Origin: Protula sp. h YS-2021
Lineage: Eukaryota > Annelida > Polychaeta > Sabellida > Serpulidae
Assembly (NCBI GenBank): GCA_949752745.1
Contig: OX457032.1
Location: forward strand, 16,160,720 to 16,224,719
Direction of reading: 5' to 3'
DNA length: 64,000 nt
Positions 10,850 through 23,089 of this stretch are shown here, piece after piece. Below the pieces are notes generated by a model. It was not told where the DNA came from. It worked only from the letters and a program-made list of their open reading frames with translations, and made no database searches. The number at the start of each line of letters is the position of its first letter. The stretch's first letter is position 1. The translations under genes and the position numbers were made by a program.

Positions 10850-13800
10850 TAGTTTTTACACTGGACCGGCTTAATCCCCACTGGTTATTTGCAAATGAAA
10901 TTGTTAAACGCTTAATATAACTGAAATACTGGAAAATGAAACTGTTTCGGAGTAAAGTTCTGAAAAGTGTAAATGAATGTACCATTTAACCACCTGGGTT
11001 ACCGCCTGAAGCTTATTAAGTTTGAAAAATTGGGTGAAATCTGGTCTTTAAGCTTTTAGAATGTTTATTTCTTTGCCATCTATCGTAATAAAGGTAATGA
11101 CCCCATAAAAGCCAAAATATTGGTTGGAATATTGTATTTTCTAGTAAATCAATTCTATGAGAGAAACTATCTTCGTTTTTCAATTTGGACCACCCCTTTA
11201 TCGAACCAGTCTATATTTAAAATATTTTTCGAATTATTACAATATGTTGATTGTTTCAAATTTCGGCTTGCAAGATTTCAAGATAAAATAGGATTGAAAA
11301 CATAAAGATCTGGAGGTTTTTCATTGTCTACTTTTGGAAATAGACATAAAAATTGATATCGTGCATATTCTAACATACATTGATGACTCATAAGCGATAA
11401 GGACCGTCATTGTGCCACTCCCCACTTGATGTAGCGACTAGTGTCCATACAACGTTGCTCTGCCGACGGCTGTCCAACGTTGTTTGACTTTTCAACTGAG
11501 TCCCAAAATTGGGGCTTTACAACTTAATCCCAAAATCGGGGCTTCCAAACGTCTATGCAACATTGCATGACATTGCGGCAGGAAGCTTTTTCATATACAA
11601 ATCAACTTTTGTAAAGTATTTGGTTTGAAACATTGCACTTCAACCAGAGATAGAAAATAAGGAAATAAAAATAAAATTACCTAGTTTTAAATCAAGATGC
11701 AGGGCAAATAACGGTTTGGGAAATGAGGAAGTCTTGTGAAATAAAATTCAGGCCAAGTACAGTCTACAATACAACAATTTATTTAGAAAAATAGATATTC
11801 TAACCAAAACTCAGATTAATTTTCTACGCCTGACTACAAGAAAGCTAAAATAAAGCAAAAAAAAACAGAAACAAAAGTAGAAACATAAAAGACAACAACT
11901 AAAATATTACATGATCTGGAGAATTAGGCACTGCATGGTTAAAGACCACATTTTTACTTTAACTGAAATTGCTATTTTTAACACTTTCGGTACACCTCTA
12001 AATATTTTCCAGTTATGTATTTTTCCTGGTTGCCATTACAAAGTTGAAATAACTCCCAACAAGACCAGCTATTCAAAATCTTAATCAATCTAACAAATCC
12101 GATTTCCCATGACACGCTTCAGTAAAAAAAATCAAGCATATAACTAAGAATCCCAATTCAAGCCCAGTCTAATAGCTTTCCCCGAAAATTTTGTCTTGTC
12201 AGCCGCATAACTGCTACTTAATAAAGTATTTATAACGCCTAAGATTCAGCTATAATTTTAGTGATTTTTAATCCAAATATTTTGTATTTTCAGGCGATGG
12301 GTAAAAGCGATGGAGGCCGTACTTAATGAGCTAACATATATCAGCTTGTACAGTTCAATCTGCTATCAGGTACTTTCTACCACGCAACCCTCCTACAATT
12401 TCCCTCCCTAAACTAATAAAACACAGCATATTTAGCCTATTTTTCTCCGACGCTGTCATAGCATGGTGCTTGTGATGGTATTCCAGGAAGTTGTCAAGTG
12501 CAGCTATTTTTAGTTTGTTTTATTTACGAGTAAACAATAAAACACTTCTAACACTTAAAATAAATGGAGTAGTAAACATGTGCTTTATCGATGTTTTGCA
12601 TATATTACAGAAATGACTGAATCACTGTTTAAAATCTGGAATATTTTAAAATATGTGATCTGTTTTGAAACTTTCTGCTTTAAGAACATTGATAACAACT
12701 ATTTGTTATACCTTTGCGGGTGCTCTTTTATATTTACATAGTCACTTTATTTGTGCATTTGCTTATTGGTTTGTTATTTTTGGCACTTGACTTCATTAAT
12801 TTATTATTTTAGTTGGTTTTGCTCTAGATGAATATAAGTCCTAGATTACTCCTAGCTTTTTATCACTAATACATACAGCGTATTTTACTTATGAGCAAAC
12901 CTTGTCTCTTCATTTTTCTGTTCCTTGAGCATGACTTGTGAGACCGATATATGGCACACATATTCAATGCACTAAACGTAACTTACATGTGATCGTGTAC
13001 CTGCTCTGAGTGCACGTGCACTATGCTATAAGTGCGCGTGCCCGGCAACGATCGCCAGGGCAGAGAAAAATACAGAAAAAGCAAAAAAGGCAATTCAGAT
13101 AACTAAAAAATAAAGATCGGCCACGTGAAAGAAAGGAGAACTAAAAAGATATACAATAAGTGACATTCAAGAAGCTTGTTGGTCTAAAATTTAATATTTG
13201 ATATCTGAATCGATTTCTATAATGAGAAAATACAGATAATTATAAACCAAAACGTTAAACACACGTTAGCTATAACCTGTTTTGAAATCGTAATACTTCA
13301 GGCTCGAGAATATAGACTATAATGTAACACTATGCATCCGGATTCGAAACTATGAAGGCCAAGTGTGAGTCAAGAATTCTGACAATAATTACACATGTCC
13401 TGAACAAATCGGTGCCACGTTCCCAAAACAACGCCATTTATAGGTATGACAGGTGAAACTTCCTTATTTCGCAACATTACTGTATATTTAGATATGTAAA
13501 TTTACTTTCAAAACGAACAACACAAATTAATCAGGTTGTGTTAAATAAGGCCAAAAGTCAAGTGTAAAACAAATGCTTAGCTCTTCAATTAAATCAAACA
13601 CATCTAAGAAATATTACTAAAAGAGAAAGAAAATTACTTCTGAGAAGTCCTCTCCAAACTTCACATTTCAGAGTTTATTTCAATATTAATTCTGCCTCTG
13701 TTTTCATGGAGCGTTGCAATATCTCAAGAAATTCTTACCCTGATACTTTACTTAATTCCTGCTGATTAACAAGTAATTCCTTCATGTACACAAATGTTGG

Positions 13801-15540
13801 TATAACTAAAAATTATAGGTGAAAAATCAACAAAATTTTCAATTAGCAAACCCTATGGGGAGTAGTTTTTTAAAAAATGGTGACAGGCACACCTCACAGA
13901 CACAGAAACTGACATGTTTTTGATTTGGCGGATTATAGTAGAGTTGTCAACTAAAACATCAAACATTTCAATTTTTCGCATTTTTTCATTATTATGAAAA
14001 GTTTTGGAATCGTGGTTAACATAAATGCACTAAAACATAATAAACTGATTCTGTAATTTAAAAAAGTATTGGTAGAAGATTATTATACTACACATATCAT
14101 TACATTATATATTCGCTTTTAATGTTATCAAACATATGAGCTCATTATGACTATCAAAGTCATTGTACATGAGACCATAATGATTCTGTGGCCAAAACAC
14201 GCACCGCTCTATTTCAGTCAAGCAGTTTTCCGCGTTATTAAAAATTATTCAGGTTAAATTTACCTTATTTGGCAAGATTTGTTCACTGAACCAGTTAATC
14301 TTATTTACCGTGTGATCTTGGCAACCGCCAATCATGACACAGTATTCCAATATTTCTTGTGAATATGAGAACTGTTCATTTGTCATAACTTTCTATAGAA
14401 TAGAATAGGTCTGAAAATGGACGGAGTTTACTACAAGGATACATAAGTCCGGCAGAATTTGGTTATATTAATGTTGTCTTTGTGTAAGAATTTGCGAAAG
14501 CTCTTCTTAACACGATGGTGCATTTTGGTTAAATTCATGCGAAAAGGAAAATATGTAAAACATTATTGAAGAAAGAATGAAGTGATGGGTTAAATGAATG
14601 ACAATTCTGATACTTTATAATAATGCAGCGGACCTATTGTATGTTCGTGATGTTGTGCCGAGATCTGGAGAACTGCATTCTGGCGTGATAGAAGCTGTGT
14701 AGAAGTAGAACTGATGGGACAGCATATTAATTCTGCCTCTCTTTTGCTGGTATTTTTGAAAAAAAGCAAGAATTCTTGTTGGCTGAATTTATTCACAAGT
14801 AAGACAAAAATCTTGCAGCAGCGATAATTGGAGGACAGCTTTGACCTCTGAGTCAAAGTAAAATAAACCTATGTACATATTATTACTTTTTAATTTGCTG
14901 TTGATTCCAGATAAACAGCTGCAAAACCAACGGCTGGGGAAGGAATTCAATTTTTTAGCTTCTTCGTTTTGTACCTTAAAGCGGTCATCAGGAGTTGCCT
15001 TTTTATTCATTTAAATAACATTTTGCCTGCAATTGGAACTACATGAGTGGAAAGAGACAGAGATTGTATTTTTTAAAATAAATATTTTTTGTTGTAAACA
15101 AAACAAAAAACGATTCCAATTTAAACCACAGCATAGCAACAGAAACAAAATCCTATTCATGGCAATTCTACAATGCATTCTTAGCAAAGAAGTTGTTCAA
15201 TTCAAATTGCACTAGAAGTAGTAATATGGGCTTCGGTCAATGACTGCACTGACTTATCTACTTATGATTGAGTCTCATCATTAATTAATATAACATATGT
15301 AAATGGCAGCTTGAAAAAAGCAACTTAAGTAGAAAATGTGCTCTCCTCTCCTTTCGAACTCTGGGTGAAATCACCAACATACCATAAACAAACAAAACAC
15401 AATATGCTTGGATAAGCTAATTCTATAAATACGTTTGGCTCATACCATATGCAAAGATTTGTTTCGCAATTTCAGGCCTACGCGGAATATGTTTTTAGTA
15501 AAAACACATATTTATTTAAATTGGTTTTTACCATCGTTTC
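10850..15540. other. Intergenic DNA between the two carotenoid oxygenase genes, no gene seen
   Basis: AT-rich sequence without a convincing exon. A stretch at about 13024-13062 containing CTATAAGTGCGCGTG, CCCGG and AACGATCGCCA resembles one at 29514-29565, so a decayed dispersed repeat is likely. Open frames at 14590-15010 (-) and 15033-15215 (+) are unrecognised and show no splice context. Confidence 0.55.
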
Positions 15541-15542
15541 TT

Positions 15543-15548
15543 TTTATT
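15543..15548 (-). terminator. Candidate poly(A) signal of copy B
   Basis: The minus strand reads AATAAA about 120 bp past the copy B stop codon. The surroundings are AT-rich and other AATAAA-like hexamers lie nearby, so the choice is tentative. Confidence 0.35.
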
Positions 15549-15668
15549 CCTTCAACTTTTTTATGAAATTCTACAGCTTAACATTTCAGAAGGGTGTATG
15601 TAGGTCTAGCACAGGTCTTTTGCATATACAACGGTAGGTTGCAAAATCGTTTAAGAAAAAGTTGGTTT

Positions 15669-18600
15669 CTAATTGCTTCTACTTATAAACAAAAACAATG
15701 TCAGAATCAGTGCAACAAAGGATTCAGTCATTGTACTTGCTCGAGATAGAGCAGGTAGTGGCGATCCTAGAGCAGGTGGTAGTTCAGGGTCATTGCCAAA
15801 GTGCGCTGGGATGAACTTAGCGTGAATACCAAACAGAACCAAATCTGATCCTGTCAAGTGAGCTAACAGCGACATGTCCCTGGCATCAAATATCATAACA
15901 AATCCTGCAATATTTTGAAACAAAATAAATTAAGTTTTTACCACAAATTATTCAGAGTTTATTAGCTGTTGTCAAAATACAGTTTTTGTAAAACAAAACC
16001 AGCTGTTGGAATAACACTTGATTATATAAAATAAAACTCGAAAACTTTAGAAAAGGTAACTTTGATGGTAATTTGTGGCAGAGATAGATTCCTACAGGAG
16101 TGCCTTATATCATTTTCTCTAGACAGAACAGGAAAGTTCTTCAAGTATACGAGAAATTTTAAAAGAAATTAAAAAAAAACAGATAACAAATAGAAATAAA
16201 ATTATAGATATGTGTTTCACGTTTTTCTTAAATAATACACCAAACTTCATTCCCTTTCATAATTCTGCGGTTGTCAAAAATCAAAGATTGCTCATGCACA
16301 TAATGATATTGTTTTGCAGAGTGAATTGCTTTTGCTGATAAGTATCTAAATACCTCTATTTTGAATAGTGTCCAAGCCCTGCATCAAGACTACTCCCTGG
16401 TCTTCTCCAATTGTGTCTGGCGACTGTACAAAGGCTGGCTCCATGCCATAGAAACCTTCTGGTAGTGAATACTGAACCAATTCACCAGTTGTAACATTTA
16501 ACTAAAGTAAATATTAACATATAAGCATATAAATAATTAAACATATAATAGCATATAATATGCATATAAGTATACATATAAACAAGTCTGTCATTAAAAT
16601 GATATCAAGAAAAAAAAGAAGTCAATAATTCAATGGTTATCTTTTATATGAATTTAGAAAACAGTTATGCATGACATTTTTAACAGCCCCATGCGTAAAA
16701 AATAATAATACAGGATAATATAGTATCATATTCATAAAATCTAAAAATTGCCAACATAGTCCCTCAAATAAAACGCATAAAAGAGCATCATTTGACCTCA
16801 CCTTTGTTAATATTTGAGGAGCAGCAGTGTATATTCCAAAAATCATGTAAGCAAAGGTGTAAGGTCGTCCAAAATAGTTTTGATTAATTGCGGGAAAATC
16901 GGTTGACACGAGTCCTGGAATGAGTTTTCTGCTTGACAAACTCCAGTCGACAGAATTTATCGTATAACGACGAATTTCATTTTCTTGAGGTTCCTTTAAA
17001 AAGAAACTGCAAATTGTAAACCCAATGCTATTATGTAAACCCCAAGTTGTAAGTAATTGTTAAGCTCATAACATATTGCTAATATAACTAGTTATTATGT
17101 GCGACTATTCCGTCCCGAATATAAATCCACTTCCTAAAAGACATATCACTATGATGTTGTTACTAAAGCCTTAGAAACAATGTACATCTAATACTGATAT
17201 TTTGACAGAGTTAGGAGTTGAAGACTGGAAAAATGAACATTGTTATGTATTGAAGTAAATAATGAGTGAATGATACACTTTTATCATTTAAAAATGTTAC
17301 CCTGTTTGGATTTAGTTATGGTACGCAAAGTGAGTTATTTACTGAAAACCGGACAGATCAGCTCGCTGACATGCGTTTTTTAGTACACCATGTGCATAAG
17401 ACATGTACCGGACAGATTAACAATATTAGCACTTCTCGTGGCGTAAATGCGGTACGTATTTGGGTGTATAGCAAAAATATACATGAGAAAAGTGACTGGT
17501 GATTGATGTACAGTATAGGTGGGCTGTTCTGTACTTTGATTAGATGTACAGTATAGGTGGGCTGTTCTGTACTTTGATTAGATGTACAGTATAGGTTGGC
17601 TGTTCTGTACTTTGATTAGATGTACAGTATAGGTGGGCTGTTCTGTACTTTGATTAGATAAAGTGAGTACCGGATGTGTAAAATATGACGAGTTCATGAC
17701 GAGTTTCTGGTTAGATAAGCTGATTGTTGTGTATGCAGAATATCTAGCGTATATATATCGCATATATTGCTTATGATATGTAGAGTACACCAAAACCCAA
17801 AAATTGGAACACTGTTTGGACTGAATGACATTAGGCCCATTTCCGGGTTGGAACAATTTTGATGACATACAAGTGCGTAATTTTCTTTAGTAATATACCC
17901 CTATGACAATTGATAAATAAGGCACATTTTTCATGTTCATCTCGTTGCTTAACCAGTTTTATTAAAAATGGAAAAACGCATATGGTTGCGACTACTGTTT
18001 AGCCATAATATACTAAAACCACATTGAAAATCAGTTCCCTGTCGTCTTTCTGTTCAAACCAGTCTTTTACACACACACGATGTAACATACTATAATGTCT
18101 CAATTACATGAAGCGAGCGTCATCGAAAGCAGAATTTTAATCCCTCCACGTGGAAATCATCGCGAAATCATCTGTGGCTAGTCCTATTTGCGATATTCAA
18201 AATGACATTGAGACTGACAAAAGTGGCCCTTTCGTTCGATTTGTGGGGTGCCTTAATAACAGAAATGAATGGAAGAATATCGGTTCTGGGGATATACTGG
18301 GATGTCCGATTCTGGGGTTCTTTATACATACCGGAGACATGAGCCTAGTAACGTATGTGTAGTACGTATAAGGGCTGCTATCATGAAAGATAATCATATC
18401 TGCATGTATGAGGTTCCCCTCCTCATAAGCGTTTAACTGAAGCAAAAATAAAAGAAGATGATAATAAAAATAAAGATGAAACAAACAGCTAACATTGTAT
18501 AGATTATTCAATGCTGTCGAGTTGTCATTTTATATTAATTAATATAGTTTCAAAACAATTGAGTGGAAATTTAGCAAAATTATTACTATTTGGTTTTCCT

Positions 18601-21600
18601 ATTAACTAAATTTTATATAATCTTTCTAGAATTTACGTTCTTGTCATGTTTACCTATGACAAACATTCAAGGTAAATTAGTAACTTGGATATGTATAAAA
18701 AGGCGTGTGGGAAACACACATAAAAAATTTATTTGTGCTTTGACAGCACAACCATAAGTAGTATAAAGGGAGAGTGGTTAGGTATGTTGTAGCAATTATA
18801 GTGCTTTCAAAATTACTTGTTTAATAAAATTTAGTAATCCGTAGTACCAATCACTTAAAGCTAAAAATCACACTATCGTGACCGATCTATTAACAAATTA
18901 AACAACTATTCTCAGTTGTTATTCTAAATTTCTACAGCATCAGGCAGAACAACATTGTAGGCAAACATTGTAGGCAAACACATGGAGTTACGAAAAACTT
19001 ACTTGATGAGAAACAAACACAGCAGTTGTATTGATGGATGTCATAATTTTTCCATCGGATTTTCGGATGACCCAGAATCTGGTTGGTATGTCTCCCTCCC
19101 AGTGAAAGAACTGGGGAAAGTACGGTTGATCTGTCGGTAGTTCACTGTTGGTGATAAAAATGGCAAATCGTAATTCTCTGGTCAAGATATCTGTTACTTT
19201 TTCGAGATTTGTTACTGCTAAAACAAGATTCAAAATACATTACGCCAGGAAGCAATCTAAGCACAAGTACTCAAATGACTTTTTATTTATAAATAATACA
19301 ATTTCAGATTTTCTCACTTTTCTAATTATTTGATATTGTTTCATAATTCAGAAGACCACGCATTTACTATTCGTCTACACAGGTAATTATTGATTCTCAC
19401 TTATAAATAATATAAAATAATAAGTTAGGCTAGTTACAAAAATCATATATAAAACACATTAATCAGTGACGTATACCATAATGTGAGAAAAGCGGAATAC
19501 CAGTTATATCTCCCTTACCAATAACAGAGCAGATGTCAATGAGATATGACGATTCTGGTATAACAATGTAATTTTCCGTCATAGCAAACGTATGCAAATA
19601 ACCTTGTCTAAAAAAAGCAAAATTCTAGAAAATGCTACAAAAACTGATGGTTTTTAATGAAAATAATTATTTTTTCTATTGTATATTTCCTTAACTAGGA
19701 TCGAATTTGCCATAAAATCTATAGTGTGTCATTAAATACATCACATTTAAGTAGCAAAAATGATAAAATTCTCACACTGATGGCATCGATAATCAGTTAT
19801 TTTTTCTTCTATTATTAGCTGTCATTCACCGATGAATTAAGTGAGATTTACCATATATGAAGAGATTAACAATATCTGAAGAAAATGGAGATTTATGATA
19901 TATGAAGAAAATGAACCTACCTGTGCATAAGAATTGGGTACGACGAATTACCACACAGTCGCAAGTCTAAGTCAGGATATGGAAGTTTCACTAAAGTACT
20001 TCTGACATTATTTTTTATTTTAAAGACATTTTTCCTGTTAAATACATAAGAAAAATATCATCTATTTTTAAAAAGCACTTATGGCTCCTTGTAGTTTTAT
20101 ATTTTATCAAATTAACTTTTATTATGGACTAGGGCAAATATGGGCATTTACCACATTTATGTTTTTGCCGCATCTGTTTATTATACGCATGTAATCATTT
20201 ACCGCATCTAATCTTTTTCCCCTGCTATTCACAGTCTATTGATGCTGTAGCGAATACATAATTAAACTCTGACCAAAAGCTATTCACTGTTGTTACCATG
20301 GCCAAAAATAAACTGAGACAAGAAACAAAGAAATATAAAGCCTGTCATTTCTTTTGCACATTCTACTCACCTCAAAACACCTCAAAATGTAAAAAAAAAA
20401 ATCCGGAAGTCATCACTAAAACTGCAGAACAGGAAGAAGATAATGTTAGATACCTAACAAAAACTAATGAATAGGAAAGGATAATTCGATGTACAAAGGC
20501 TGGTAAATAGGAGGAATGTAATGTGAGATTCCAAACACTTATGAATAGGAAGAAGCTAATGCGATGTGCCAAAGATTGATGAATAGAAGGACCTTAACGT
20601 GAACTATCAAAAACTGACGAATAAGAAGAGGGTTATGTGATTTGATTTGCTAAAGGGACTGATGAATAGGAAGAAGGTAATGCGATGTACCAAAGTCTGA
20701 TGAATAAGAAGAATGAAATGCTATGTACCATTGCTGCACCATCAACGTTTGGGGATTGATACTGTACACCATATGACTGCAATAGAGTGTACCGTCGTCG
20801 TCTTCTGTTTCATGCGCTTGCTCATCAAGCACAATCTCATGTGTATAACCAAAATTGTCATCGTCAAACTGGTGGAATGCTATGTTGTTGGTTACTTCAT
20901 GAGGATTGATTTGGACAACCCCTGGATATTCACTATGTGCAAATACCTATCAAATACAAGTTAAAATGTGTCAATGTTGCTGTTTAATACTCAACAAAGC
21001 AAAAACAATATTTATGACATTATGATACAAATCAACAAACTATTTGTCATTGGTTAATGGTTGTGAACTGGACTTTGTTTTCAATATATTAATATATTCC
21101 TTTATCATTTGGAAACACATACCTTGTTTCCCATCTGCCAGAAGGCAACATGAGGTAATGTGGGTATCTTGCCAGAGTTGTCTATGATTGGCTGTAGACG
21201 TTGCTGCTGCTCGTAATCCTTGGAAAGAAACAAAGACACAATTTATATATAGTTCACTTTCATGCCAAAGCCCTGTCTAAACGAAAAAATGATTTTTGAG
21301 ACAAGGAGTTAGCAAATTTCAATATAATCAAACACATAACTTCTGTTAAAATTTTAGCAAATACTGAACATAATAAGAACACATCTGTCAGGGAAAGTAA
21401 ATTATATTTTATGGTAATGCCAAGCTATTTGCCCCACAATCCCAGTATATTTTATACCCTGGTACAAATTTTTGCATGAAAAAAAATCCTCTGGCTATAT
21501 CACAGTTATATTGTTCTACAATTAGACAGCCATATTTAGGAAGTACAACTTTTGAGTTTCCTTGAAGGCCTTAGGTCTTGCTGAATTCTTTCCTTGAATG

Positions 21601-22154
21601 TGAAGGGATGGATATTAGCTAATTGTTTTGGTGAATGGCCATGTGTTAGCCCAAGATATGGTTATCATCGACTGTCAAAGACTGTATCACGATACTCCAA
21701 TCTTCTCTGGCAGCAAAATCGGTTGGTGAAAATTACAATGGCCAACTAAGCGGGTGGCAGACGAATTTGTATTTTAACAACCTTGCCTTCACCAACAATT
21801 GCTTCATGCAATCAGAAGGATATGCTTAAAGCAAACAAAATTATGCAAAAACATTAAATTTTGATACGACACGCTATTAGTAAATTACTCACAAATCTCG
21901 AATAAACAGGAATCCAGAACACACGTGAGTCATTCATGTTCATGTTATAAGCTCTCCATAGATCCACGTTTGCTGTATCGTAAAATCTACAAACAGACAT
22001 TCTAGTAAAATTTTGAAGAAAAGTTTTAAGGTTTTATGACATTTTTCAATTGAAATGCGCTAGAATAATAGTAACAATAATGATAATAACAAAAGTATTT
22101 AGAAGAAGAAGAATAATAATAAAGAAGAAGAAGTAAAAGAAGAAGAAAGTGTGA

Positions 22155-22198
<44 letters not shown>

Positions 22199-22931
22199 AA
22201 AAAGAAAGAAGCAGAAAAAATAAGAAAAGAGCAAAGCAAATTAAGATTTGAGAAGTTGAAAAGATAAAGAACACGAAAAAGAAAATAAAATAAATAACCG
22301 CTCCAGAAAAGCAAATAATAGAGAAAAGCTATATCAACTTCAAACCTGTTGTAAAACGTCACTCTACCATCTTCAAATCTGTACGATTGTCCCATTTCAA
22401 TACAATCAAAGAGATGATCAACTTTGTTCACAATGCTTATATTTGTATGTGTTTCACCAAATGCTCCACAGGAATGGCGAATGTACGAACCTGTTAATGA
22501 TGCGACAATAAAACATTTTATTTATGTATTAATGCATGAGTAAGAAGAATATGAAAAGACATTAATGCAAGAACTAAGCAGGAATTGTAAAACAAAACAG
22601 AAAATAAAACAAAGCACGGAGCAAATAGCCAAAAAAAAAAAACTGCCAACAACATCACTTTTAAAATGATTGCACGAGTGAACTGGCTTGATTTTAGAAG
22701 ATTGCTTTCAGCCTGACAGTTGACGCTTTTATAAATAAACAATCTGGTTATTTTATGTACTATTCTTTAATCTAACAGCTTACCTGCTAACCATCTTGGT
22801 ACAGAGCCGTATTCTACAGTTGTGTCCCCAGCTACTGTATCTTGAAGCACATTACTATAGCCCACCTCTATTCCTGCTTGTGCAAAGGCCATTACACAGG
22901 CCAAAATGGATAATAATATAAAGATAGCCAT
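15669..22931 (-). CDS. Carotenoid cleavage oxygenase-like protein, copy B, complete, 12 exons
   Basis: Exons, in minus-strand order: 22784-22931, 22346-22490, 21893-21986, 21123-21218, 20729-20946, 19921-20034, 19519-19607, 19003-19217, 18332-18436, 16802-16993, 16354-16501, 15669-15904. They sum to 1800 nt (599 residues plus TAG), with GT/AG borders and compatible phases. Family landmarks appear in order: VPRWLAGSYIRH near residue 45, VDHLFDCIEMGQSYRFEDG near 75, GYLHTFAMTENYIV at 274-287, SHQLNAYEEGN at 371-381, TDFPAINQNYFGRPYTFAY near 440, MEPAFV at 492, EDQGVVL near 504, and FGIHAKF at 546. The iron ligands of this superfamily map to H197, H277, H372 and H549. Residues 1-17 form a signal peptide (AFA|Q). 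Residues 584-595 form a hydrophobic C-terminal stretch. The expected reaction is oxidative cleavage of a carotenoid or apocarotenoid by non-haem iron; the substrate is unknown. The start at MAIF is preferred over an upstream in-frame ATG at 22973 because only MAIF is conserved in copy A. Confidence 0.93.
17504..17658 (+). repeat. 38-bp minisatellite, about 4 units, in copy B intron 9
   Basis: The unit begins GATGTACAGTATAGGTGGGC and ends CTTTGATTA, with period 38 and near-identical copies. It lies in the intron between exons 9 and 10 of copy B. It has no spacers, so it is not CRISPR-like. Confidence 0.9.
22152..22200 (+). repeat. GAAA microsatellite in copy B intron 2
   Basis: About twelve GAAA units lie in a GAA-rich purine tract, in the same intron (between exons 2 and 3) that holds the trinucleotide tract in copy A. 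The two paralogous introns expanded different motifs from a purine-rich start. Confidence 0.9.
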
Positions 22932-23074
22932 AATCTTTGTTAAATTTACTCTGCAGTCGAAAGTATTTAACACTAGTTGAATCTGTTAAAAGTAAAACCG
23001 GTCTGTTAACTTATATTTGTGTCAGACCACACTGTGTTGTCGTGCTCCTTTGAATTTACAGACAAATCTGTGGT

Positions 23075-23082
23075 TATTTATA
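23075..23082 (-). promoter_or_regulatory. TATA box of copy B
   Basis: The minus strand reads GCGGGTATAAATAACC, 144 bp upstream of the copy B start codon and matching the copy A promoter. Two further blocks match the region upstream of copy A: 23221-23242 with 4833-4854, and 23331-23359 with 5085-5113. The duplicated unit therefore includes upstream DNA. Confidence 0.6.
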
Positions 23083-23089
23083 CCCGCAA

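Noticed and set aside
17504..17658. CRISPR-like regular repeats.
   Set aside because: Units abut without unique spacers and the context is a eukaryotic intron, so it is a minisatellite. The same applies to 31305-32157.
18197..18511. A 104-codon frame as a stand-alone protein.
   Set aside because: Only 18332-18436 is coding (exon 9 of copy B). The rest reads into introns.
22026..22274. Leu/Phe/Ser-rich minus-strand frames resembling a membrane protein.
   Set aside because: They arise from the GAAA/GAA tract read on the opposite strand.
22931..22973. Upstream in-frame ATG of copy B, adding 14 residues.
   Set aside because: It is not conserved in copy A and would place 14 residues with polar and charged positions before the signal peptide.
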